From: Saturnia japonica
Taxonomy: Eukaryota; Arthropoda; Insecta; Lepidoptera; Saturniidae
Assembly (NCBI GenBank): GCA_033032175.1
Contig: CM065304.1
Span: 28,588,653-28,652,652 of the forward strand
DNA length: 64,000 bases
Direction: 5' to 3'
The notes beneath the pieces are model-generated. The model saw only the letters and a list, made by a program, of their open reading frames with translations. It searched no databases and was not told the origin of the DNA. How positions within the stretch are numbered: the stretch's first letter is position 1; each line of letters starts with the position of its first letter. The position numbers and the translations under genes are program-made. Positions 45,301 to 57,933 of this stretch are shown in pieces.

Positions 45301-48300
45301 ATTGATTTAAAGATAAATTTTGTTGAAAATTAAATATTTGTGATGAATAAGGTATTTATTTCGATAAGGATTAATACCATATTTATAAAAACATCGCAAA
45401 TAATGCATAATTTATATTGGTTATTAAAAAAGGTTATATTGAGTCAATCTTAGAAGATAAACATATGCTTTTACGGACTTTTTTAGAGCTTTTTAGGAAA
45501 ATCAATTCAGTTACACGTGATTTCTGCGTAACTTTAACCATTTACACATCGCACGCAATAGAAGTTCTCAAAAGAAATAAATTTTTCCCGTTTTTGCAAC
45601 ATTTTTCACTGATTCTCCGCTCCTATTAATCGTAGCGTGATCTTATATAGCCTATAGCCTTTCTAGATAAATGGGCTATCCAAATCACTGGAATCGTTTG
45701 AAATATTGCAAGAACAATAACTAAATTGCTCCTGATTTATTTTTGTATAATCCGTTTGAATTTCCAAGACAAAGGATTTATCAGCAGTTTTTCGGTATAA
45801 TTATTTCGATAAATAGACATCACAGAATTTTTTTTAACGATAAGTACTGTTACATTTTGGAAAAATCTAATTTGTTCCTCAGGCAATTCTAAAAGGCCAC
45901 ATGGAAGATTTCGTTCCAGAAGTATCGTGCCTCGGTGAGCCTATAGTGAACGCCGCCGTGGAAGTTTACACAAAGATCTGCAACGAACTACTACCGACTC
46001 CTGCCAAATCACATTACGTTTTCAATCTAAGAGATTTGTCGAAGTCTATGCAAGGAGTTTTACAGGCAGATGCGGCATATATGCGAGCGCCACAAGCAAT
46101 GCTTAGGTAAATATTCTATATACCAAATACATTGACATAAAGCAAAAAATTAGATTAATATTTGTTCTGTAGTAGCGGTATTCGGACGCTACCTTGAAAA
46201 TCATGGGTTCAGATCAATGATCCCTAACAAAGAAAAAATTGTTTTTGATACTATATAGGTTTACCGTCTGAGCACAATTTTACCGTATATTAAGTTACGG
46301 TGTTGACAAAGATGAAAAACGACTAAAACGATTGTTTAGAATACATCGCATCGTACGATGCCGCGATCGCGTGAATGCCTGTGATATGCGGGCTAATGGC
46401 AGGTGCAATCGTTCTGCGCAGGCACTGCGCCAGCCCGCCCCCTGGCTCTGCTGTCATGTACGACTGTCTGCTTCGTGCTTTGGCTGTGAGCTCGCGTTTG
46501 TTTGTTTTGTATGCGCTACGTCATTCCGGGGGTTTGGTTGGCGCTGAGTTGTATGTAATTTACGGGTGTTAAGATTTTGCATTGTACAGGATGGGCCAGA
46601 AAGGCGTACGATTTTAAAAACACTCTTGCGTTTGAACCTTATGAGCGGGGGATGCACGGGTGGTGGGGATGAGAAGCTCGGTTCTCGGAAATTTAGTGGC
46701 GATTCGTGCGCTCTATTGTTCGACGTTTATTTCGGCGTGAGTTTGGATTATATGACGTAAATCACTGTCCGAAGGAAAGTGTGATTCGATAATGGGTCAG
46801 AAAGTTCGAATATACTGGTTTGACTCTCAAACAGAAGCCTGCGAGACGCCCAACGTCAACAAGAACGGAAGACACAATTGAACATGTTAGAGCTTCAGTT
46901 CAACGTAATCCTGGTCTATCGACTCGCTAGCGATCAGCTGAATTGTGGTGTCCAGAACATCTTTGCGTTGCATTTTGTTGAAAGATTTGAATTTGCACCC
47001 GTATAAAATTCAACTTGTGCAGTTATTACTGCCAAATGACCAAATTTTACGACGAGCTTCTGTTGAAACAATTTTGGAACGCTTTCAGAGTTTCAACAAT
47101 ATTCTGTTCTCCGACGAAGCCCATTTTCACTTAAATGGGCATGTAAATAAACGGAATTTCCGTTACTGGGCTGCAGAGAACCCACGTGCAAAACATCGAA
47201 AGCCTCTGCATTCGCCGAAAGTAACCGTTTGGGCGGCCATATCAGCACACGGAATTATCGGACCCTATATCTTTGAAAATCAACAACGGCACTGTAAATT
47301 CCGACCTTTACATAGCCATGTTAAGGGATTTTTTCTTTCCGCAACTGCAACAATTTGAAGTCTATAATCGTGAGACGTGGTTTCAATACGATGGTGCGAC
47401 ATGCCATACATCGAATGCTTCGTTGGTGGCCGTAAACGAGATGTTTGCAGGGAAACTGATATCGCGCTGAGGTGACATTGAATGGCCGCCTAGAAGTCCG
47501 GATCTAACGCCACCGGACTTTTTCATGTGGGAATACCTGAAAAGTAGAGTCTACTCCAATAACCCAGCCACGATTAACCAGTTGAAGACAAATATCCGAG
47601 AAGAAATGGCAGCTATTCCTCGCGCAATGTGTCAGCGAGTTTTTACTAATTTGAGGTTCAGATTCGAGGAATTTATGCAGCGGGATGGTGCACACCTGAA
47701 TGATGTAGTTTTAAGAAATAAATTTCCCAGATGTCTATTTTAATTGAAATAAAGGTGTGTATGTGTATTGTATTTAGTTTTTTTTTAATTCACAAACATT
47801 TCTGGCCCATCCTGTATAACTTGAGTTGGTGTACCAGGAGTTTGCTGAACTGATTGCTTGAGTGATAGTGTCCTTGCTGTTGTAGTATTTGAGGCTGCCA
47901 CACACACTTACATACAGTTCACTCCACAAATACAAATACTTCACAATCTGCAGTCCAGGTCGATGGGGCAAACTCAAGGTTACCGCCCACTCCTGACGAG
48001 GTGAGTGTCTTTTGTTCATTAAAATAATTACTGTGTATCGCAGCAATAGTTTCGAGAGGGATTCATTCTCGATTGATTGAGTTAAGGGTCCCGCACATAT
48101 TTCGCAAAACATCTCGAACAACGATAAAAATGAAAGATAGCAAAACGATGAATGCTTCTTCAAACAGATAGCGTAATTAACGTGATGGGGTAAAAATTGA
48201 GGAAATAGGATTTTTAATTATTATTTTTTCCTTTTCGACAAAATCTGTTTGTAACTTTTGTGTTTGATATATACACCTCAAGCTGGAAATATGTATATCG

Positions 48301-51300
48301 GCAGTTACACTTTTGTTCAGTGTGTTTAATATATACACTGAGAATATATTTTATAATTTCTTATTTTCGTTCTAGATTATTCTATCACGAATGCCTACGT
48401 GTGTTCCATGACCGTTTGATAAATATTCAAGACAAGAGCTACTTCTACCACTTAATGTCGAACGTATGTCAGAAGTACTTCCAGCAGCCGATATTAGATA
48501 TACCCGAGGATCCTGTCATAGAACACCCGCCGATGCTGCTTTGGGGTGATTTTTTGAACTCAGCTGTACCGAAAGAGAATAGAAATTACCAAGAGATACC
48601 GGACATGCAGAAACTTATGGTGGTTCTAAAGGTTAGTTTAAAGAGCGCCTAAGTCTGGTCTCTAACGAAAATATAATTGTAGACCCAATTTATCTATATA
48701 GCTAAAAGATGCTACACATGATTTAGTTAAATGAAGTCCTTTTCTACGAGCCTTATGTCCAGGATGTGGGACTTCAAGATTTCATTATCATTGTCATATT
48801 GCTTTTATAATAACTTAATACCAAACATATATATATACCACTTATACTCAAAGTTAACGCTTAAATGGTAGTCCCTTATATACTAAAGTAGGCCTTTAAT
48901 AGTGACTGGGTAGTTTTTGGCGAGATTTTATCGTCTTCCTGGTAGTTGGTTTAGCGGCATTTTACGTGATGTAGTTTGGTTATTCCGCACAACTGGAGCG
49001 GATTATAAATAATGATTAGGAACATACATTTTAAGTGGCCACAAAAACTCCCTGAACACTCTTAACAAGGGAACCTCTATCATAATAGAGCTACGTTTGA
49101 AGAGTATAAGAATAATTAGAAAACAATTTTATTCACTTGACGTTAGAACACAGAACGCAGAACAGTGAGTGAGATAATATTTAGTAAAAAAAAATTTAAA
49201 CAGGAATACTTAGACGAGTACAACTCGACCGCACGAGCGGAGATGCACCTGGTGCTATTCCAAGACGCGATGGAGCACGTGGTGAGGTCCGCGAGGGTAT
49301 TTCGGGCTGAACGAGGCCACTGTCTCATGGTCGGACCAGGCGGGTCTGGTAGAAGGAGTGTCGCTACGCTCGCTGGGCATGTCAATGAATGCAAGTCAGT
49401 AACGCAGTGTAAATAATTTTGTAGTTTAAGTTTTTGTCATGTACATATTATGTTAATATAAGACTAACTGATTTTACAAGGTATGTTAATATAACAGACC
49501 TTACCGCTTGCAGAAATGTTGCAAAACGCATTGTCACGTCCAAACTTGTTCCTCAGGAGTTTAGAAATCTATGTATGATCAGAAGGATTGTTGTTTTATT
49601 TATTTATTTAAAATATACAAACTTCGCAGCACATTTTAAAAATTGTAAAATAATTAGTATGTAATTCTAAATTGCCAATTAACAATTAGTACATAAATTA
49701 CATTTTATACTTATGCCTAACGATAAAGATAGTGTGTATGAGTCCATTTAAAAAGATGTTTATTAAGTAATGTGTGTGAGTGTGTTTGAGTGTGTTAATT
49801 AACATGTGTCTGTGTGCGCGTTTTAGGTTTTACTCCTGAACTAACCTTTAGAGACCAACTTGAGAAACTGCATTCGATTTAGGTGAAAAATGTCAATATC
49901 ATTGAAAAGCTTATTGTTTTGTTACACCTGTAAAGGATAGAGTTTAGAGCATATGTATTATGCTTTACAGATGAAATTGCGAACAAACTGGAGTTCCTAG
50001 TACGCTTATTGGGTACTTACAGAGGTTCATTTTATAGATGGGCACTAATTGCAATAAGTATTGTAAGAAACTTCAGTTAGACTCTAAAGCTCGTTTGTAA
50101 CTTCGTACAGGTATTTAAGTAATTATAGGCATGATAATGATTCGATAATATGTTAGGTGCATGGGAATGGAACTGAAACGTAATTATGATACGCCCGAGT
50201 TTCATGACGACCTACGTAAGATGTATACGCGGGCTGGTGTAAACAACGAGGATACTGTTTTCCTCTTTACTGACACGCAGATTACTAAAGAAGGTTTCTT
50301 GGAAGACATTAATAACATGTTAAACTCGGGTGAGTGGACTTTCATTGTCAATTAATATTCCAAGTTCACACAGACAAACAATGTGTGTTTATTGTTCCGA
50401 TCCTAACTGAACGCTCGGGAATATAATATGATTAAGCGTAGTAGTAGACGAGGTCATCCGAGCCTTCAGTTGGGGATATAGACAGAACTGCCTACATTCG
50501 TAAGGCTAAACTAACAACAATAATTTACTTGTATAGGCCTCCATGTTGACAGTAGCAAATAAAACTTTATCGAAATTATCACTCGCAATTAACCCGGTTA
50601 TTGACTTTCAACAACAAAACATACTTTATTTTTAAAATGTCAAACTTGTCTTCCCTGAACCTGGTTTTTAACATCTATACTCAATTCAGATAATTGTAAA
50701 CGTAATTTATTATCGAATTTTTATAGTCAAAATTTTATTTGTCATTTCTATTCAAAAGTCATGAGTTTTTAAAAGCTTACTTAGGGCCGAAATTATCAAA
50801 TAGCTTTTCAGGTACCTAAGTATATTTCGTTTGTATTTGGTTCATATTCTTGATTTAAGAGTGCTGATGGTTTCGTTACCCACATGAGCGCGAAGAGGCG
50901 ACGGTAGATAGACGCCTCCCAGCGGTCGTCGAGTTCTACTACAGTTAACATCGGATGGAATACATTCAGTTAGATAACCTAGGAACACAACACAATGTTA
51001 TTTGGCTGTGATCTTCAGTAGGGTATAGGTATTCAACCAGTCGAACTACTCCAAGCAGAGAGAAAACTTCAAAGAAATTGATGTACAATTTCTAATACTG
51101 ATTCATTTTGAACACTGTGGCACTTCGTATGCATAGAACAAAGTGAAATATGTATACCGAGTAACCAAATTATCTATAATAATATCCCGGTTACTTAGAA
51201 GGTCGCCACACGCCTTCATGTTGTTAAAATTCTAAGTTATCATTGCAATTTTAATATAGGTGAAGTGCCAAATCTCTTCGAAGGTGATACGTACGAGCAA

Positions 51301-54300
51301 GTGCAGACCGGTTGCCGTACCGAAGCTGGTAAATGCGGTATCAATCCGGCAGATCGCGACGGTGTCTACTATTTCTTCATAAATCGCGTGCGAGGGAAAC
51401 TACACTTGTGTATTTGTATGAGTCCCGTCGGGGAAGCGTTCAGGTATTGTAGCTACCTATTATACATCTTGATTTAATACTTAATTAACTGAATCTATAA
51501 TGTAGTTACCTAAGTTTGTATAAAAAGGTCTAAAACTCTTAATATATAGTTTTCCAGAACAAAAATGATGAAAAATATGTCATCTGATTGAAAAACTTAA
51601 AACTTAACTTAACTTTTAAGTTTATTATTGACATGCCAATAATCAATGTAAAAAGCTTCATCTTTTTCTTCTTATATATAAAATCGATGTTTGTATTTAT
51701 GTTCTCTATGGACTCCAAAACGGTACAGCGACACGTGGCCGGGTTTGCTACTTGTTGATAAAAACATTTACAAAATTCAATTCATTAAACATAATATTCA
51801 ACAATATATGGAGGAAACAAACGTAGGTATTACACTCATAAAAATATGTAAGATTACCTACACATATATGTAAATTAATTCGGAAAACCCACAGATATAC
51901 TTGTAGAACTTACTATAACGTGGGAAACTAATATACCTAAAGGCCACGCAAAAAAAAATTAATAAATATTACGATCTAATAATTTATATGCAGTAGAAGT
52001 GGGGGCGAGAGGTATTCTTCCAGCGAAATCTATACCTAAAGGCCACGCAAAAAAAAATTAATAAATATTACGATCTAATAATTTATATGCAGTAGAAGTG
52101 GGGGCGAGAGGTATTCTTCCAGCGAAATCTCTCTATACTTGCTTAAAGACCTCGTCCTGTCGACAACTGCAGTAAGTTCTGGTTTAGAACGGGTATCTAA
52201 AGCACCATTAACAAGCTCTTAACAAATCTGGCTTGGCGGGGAAGGTATCGCGGGCAGTCAAGGTGAGCGCTGATGTGCATCATAAGGGGACCCCTTAAAC
52301 CTACACCTGGGTCACAAGTCCTGGGGACTACTCGTGTTCCCTCTGTCTGCTACACGATGGACCCGGCACCCGCACGGTGAATCCATGGAATGTTAAGATG
52401 TTTGTCTCTCTATTGAATAAGTTTATTATATCGTTTTAAAGGAAGAGATGCATTGTCTGTCTTTAGGCGACGATGTCGAATGTTTCCATCGCTTGTAAAT
52501 TGCTGCACAATAGATTGGTTCACGAAGTGGCCGCCGGAGGCGTTGTTGTCGGTTGCGCAGCAGTGTCTCCAGCCGATGGGTAATCAAGAAATTATTGATA
52601 AAGTTTCCACGTTGTGCGTCACGATGCATGAGGTATGAGACATCATATCGCTATTTATGAATATCAGCTTAAGATTCTCATTCACCTCGCGGTCAAACGA
52701 TGGTGTCTTGTCCTTTACCACATTTTCTACTCCAACCTGGTTGGCCATCTAACAAAAAGTCCTAAAGTAAATCATATTTTGGAACCAAGGCAAATAACGC
52801 AGTATGTGTTTACATTCACAAGTTTAATAAAGGAAAAATAAATTAATTCCTTTTTTTATTCCGTAATTTTTAGTTTTCTTACATGCACTAGAATTTGGCC
52901 AAGGTTTTGAGATGATTTCCCTTTGACACCATACCCGTAGCTCGTATCAATAAGCCAGGTCGTTACACATATTATCTAACGAGCGGCTGCAGGTAATTAT
53001 TTCAAGAACACTGCGGAAATAATATACTGTGTTTAATTTATTGTACTGTGTAGTGTAGTGCCGTACTATCTCGCCCCTGCCAACGTCTAAAACATAGGAA
53101 GGTCGCGCTCGAACTTGTACGACTATAGACTTGTAGGACACTTTTGATGAAACTTGCACTGTTCCCTAAGTTGAAGTACCTAAATGTAAGCCAATATATA
53201 AAAAAAGTCACAATCTGAATAATTGTTTAAGAGAAATGCGTGGACAAACATACATACATACACTTGTAAAATGTTGTATATTTGTTTGGAAGCCCAATAG
53301 ATCATATGTCAATATGTTGCAGTTGCGATATTACATACATACGTGTCGAATTGATAACCTCCTTTTCTTGAAACCGGTTAATAAATCTAAAAATGACTGC
53401 ATTCCTTTTTATTGGTATATTATAATACTGAACATTAATGATGGGATATAGTTGTACAAATTCATGCGCGACCGTTCTATATTTCCGCGTGTACGGACAC
53501 CGCTTCGAATGCTTCGGAGTTCGAATCCCTGCAATGAGTGGTGATAGAAAACATGAAACCATAGTACGGTGGTAGGTCATTTTCTAATGCTCGCCGGCTA
53601 ACTACCACACAAGTTGAAAATTTGTCGCCAAGCTCATATTCGTGTGTTCCGGCAGCTGCACTTCAGAGCAAGTCCTTCTACCAGGTTTATCATTTTACCA
53701 TCTCAAACTATATCGTTAGTTAACATAACGGTGAGATCATAGCTAAACGCTTTAATACTGATATATTTCCGATCAGTTAAAGGTAAATAAAATAATTATT
53801 ATTGAAACATTTTTCTTGATGTAGGATGTCGATGGTATGACTGACCGATTATTTCAAGAAATGAGAAGGTATTTTTACACGACTCCGAGTAGCTATTTGG
53901 ATTTATTGAAGCTTTACCTCGATTTACTAGACAAAAAACAACAGCAAATTATACGCGGGAGAGATAGAATATCTTGTGGACTTCAGGTGAAACATTTTCA
54001 TTTGGTTATTATAAAACTATTTTGAACGAAAACATCCTTTTTACAAATGACTTAAAATTATCACAAATTACATAACGTGGCACCTCTGTTGGAAGCGTTT
54101 TAAATCAATCCAATCAATCAATGAAAATTATATTTGTGTATAATATATTAGCTTTATTAATACTTTTATACAGAAACTATACGAAACATACGATGTAGTA
54201 GGAGTAATGGAACAACAAGTACGTGAAATGGAACCCATTCTAGCTCGAAAGGCAGACGAAGGTATAGCGTTAGTAAATAGACTCAAAGTGGAACAGAAAG

Positions 54301-57300
54301 CTGCTGATGAAGTCAAACAAGCCGTAATGAAGGACGAAGCCGAAGCAAAGGTATTAAATAATTCGCAAAAATATGTTTAAACTTTCAATAATTTGCAATT
54401 TTCGTGATCTCTAAAAGTAATATTCTCATATTTATTGTGACTTAAAGAAAATTTTATTCCAATGAGTCTTAAACTAATGATTTAAACTTCATCCTATTTG
54501 TTTTTTTTATTGTTAAGATCAAAGCCGAAGAAGTAAAAGAAATTGCTGATGAAGCTAAAGCAGATCTAGCACTGGCAATGCCTGCGATGGAAGCGGCACA
54601 GAATGCTTTGAAAGCTCTAAACAAAGCAGACATCAATGAATTGAAAGCATTCCAGAAACCACCAGCCCTAGTGCGTTTTGTCATGGAACCTGTATGCATT
54701 TTATTTGGATCCAAGTTAGTTATCGTGCGATTAATTGATTTAACTACCAGAATAAATAATGTTACTTATAATTATTTATTTTTTTGTTATTTTAGTAAAT
54801 AAAAATATTTTTAAGATTGTTCATCAATATGTGTATTTGTAACTATTATCAGTCATCACGCAAAATAGTCTCATAAAAACGCAAACCCGTGCAAATTTGT
54901 AAACCTGAACTATAATCAGCGATCCAATCAGATTAACCTAAATTACTTATGATGATGAATAAGGAATTAAATAAAATACTTGATTCAGATGATTACTGAT
55001 ATTACTAGGTTTTTATACATATCGTATCGTAAAAGACAAATGGAAATTTAGCTCAAGCTCAAAAAAAAAAAAAAAAAAAATATCTTTTATTCATTTTAGG
55101 CCCTAAGAAGTCACTTATGAATGTCAAAACACTACCACCGGTTCGAAAAACATCCCAGTCATCGAGAAGAACCGACAAGAAACTAGATTGGGTTTATCGT
55201 ATTATCTTTTTTTTAAACTGGTTTGGCTAACACCAAAGTCATGAATAACAACTATGATAACAAATTACAAATCAGTATTTCTGAAATATGAAGCTTAAAT
55301 CTTATTTCCTTACCAGACCAGATTGGGACTCGACGAAGAAACTACTTGCTGATGTAAACTTCATTGGAAAATTAGAAGACTATGATAAAGACCATATACC
55401 AGATGCAACGCTTAAGAAGATTAAAGTATACCTCACGCATAAAGATTTTAATCCCGACACAGTCGTCAAAGTATCGAAGGTCAGGTGTTTTTTGTATAAT
55501 GCCTTTAAATTATCAACGTTTGAAACCTTTACTTATTTAAACTATTATCAATAAAGTTCCATTATATTTAGGTATGCCGTTCAATGGTGTTATGGGTTCA
55601 GGCAATCGACATGTACGCAAAAGTATTTCGAGTTGTTGAACCAAAAATACTCAAGTAAGTATCTTTTTTGTCACATCATAAAACCAAAAAATAATCGAAT
55701 AGTTCTAGAAAAATTTTAATTTCAGGCATAAAGAAGCGGCCGGTATATTAAAGACTGTAATGGCAGTACTAAGAGCTAAACAAAAAGAAGTTGAAGCCAT
55801 TGAAGCACAACTAGCTAAAATGCTCAACGAACTAAAGGTATAAATAGACGGTTATCCTTATAATACACATCGTTCTTTTACTTTGGTGAGACCTGTAATT
55901 CCCGCCGATCATTCCGCTCAGTATCTACTTTGTATTAACACATCTTTCAGCAATATTAATAGCAAAACGACAGTTTCAATGAATGTTTAAAAAATGGGTG
56001 CAAGCATTTCAACTGACATTGAAATTATTATAAGGCAAATAATATTTATTCAAACGTGAAACGTACACAATGATATTTTTGCGGGTAGATGTCCTTAAGG
56101 ATAATTATACAAATATACCTATAGAATCGAAAGAGATTTGAGAATCTTGTTTAGACAGTTGAAGAGGAGCGCGAAAAGCTCCAGGCAGACGTTGATTTAG
56201 CTGCTGCGCGGTTGTCACGGGCTGGTAAATTGACACAAGCATTGGCTGATGAAAAGACTCGATGGGAGGAAAGCGTCAAGGTAAAGTTGAAAAGGCAAAG
56301 CTAAAGATTAACAATTTTTTTACGATTATAGCAAGAAATGTGAAAGTTTTATGTTTTATTTTAAATCACATTTGCTTATGTAATTAATTTATGCCCATCT
56401 TGCCCTCCAGCGAAAAATAATATCCTTTTTGAATACATGGTGTTATAAGTTATACTATATAAATATAAAATCTAAATTGCCTTCTCCTAGTTGTGTTAAT
56501 AAAGAAGATTCTCATATATACCCTATGACTAGTAAATAATGAATAGAAAATGTGTTAAGCGTTATTAATGAGCCAAGAGGCCGCAGGTTCAAACCCTGTA
56601 CATAGCGAAATTTTGTGAGATAGCAGAATTATAAGTTTGCAATAAAATGACCTTGTGGAATCGCCTTCTTTATAAAAAGTTAAATAAAAAATACTAATAA
56701 AATACAACTAGTTAAATTCTACAGATTCCCGCGCGAGGTTTTTAGTATAATTTTACCACTTAACTCTACTACAATTTCCATTATTGGTCTAAGCTAATTC
56801 ATATAAACTCATACGCTATGTCTATTTACATTTGATATCTGCTTATACTAGCTTTACATAAATAAATTTTTACATAATATAGTCGGCCACTGAAAAACTG
56901 CGCTGCACGATCGGTGACATTGTTGTTGCGTCCGGATGTATTGCTTACTTCGGAGCGTTTCCTTCGCATTACAGGCGAGAACTCGAAATCAAATGGATTG
57001 AAAAGTGCTCATTACTGGAAATACCCTCGTCAAACACTTTTGAGTGAGCCACCTTTCATATTTACACTTTCTTACAGTGCATCGTAAGTTGATGTATTTG
57101 GTTATTAAATTACTTGTATCGGAAAATAACCAAAGCGAGATCCGATATGTGCAAAAACTTCAAATCCAGTGGTTGCCCGATGATTCACGACTACTTCTGT
57201 TATGAGTGGTTTGTGATGTAACATGATACGATTAAATTGAGACTAAATAGAGGATTTTCAGTTCCATTGTTAGTTTTCTTATGGGTCATTTTACTCTATG

Positions 57301-57852
57301 GCCTCTAAAGCTTTTTAAAATAGCAGCTTTTTACTAAATGTATATTATGTATACGGTTCATAAAACAAAAATGCAGTTTTTATCTATTTATCTGTCTGGT
57401 TGTTCCGGCTATTCTCCGAAACGGTTGGACCAATTTTTACGGGGCTATCACTGTCAGATAGCTGATGTTATAAGGAGTAACATATATTATTTTTATTTTA
57501 AAAAACAATAATGGTTAGGGTTCCGCGCAAATAAAATAAATTAAAGTAGTAGTGTAACTTCTGTAGTTCACAAGAGCGGAGCCGCGAGCACAGCTATTTT
57601 TGTATAAAAACATTGTTAAGGCTTTTGGAAAAACACTCTGTTAACGCAGGTGTCGGTAATCTGGATCTATAGGCTCTTTAACTTGTTTACCTACACTTGC
57701 ACTCCACCTAGGGTCAAAGTAGAATACAGTTCTAGGTTAGTTAATGTCATCATTATATCATCATTGTTGTATTAGCGCATGAGCTTGGTATACACCAGTC
57801 GTTCCCGAAGCGAGTCACTATCAGAATCAGTCTTCTCGAGTCATCATCCCGA

Positions 57853-57933
<81 letters not shown>

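Noticed and set aside
46332..46760. Cysteine-rich open frames left of and across the transposon end
   Set aside because: Overlapping frames on both strands in a GC-richer patch. None resembles a protein family, and one crosses the transposon boundary.
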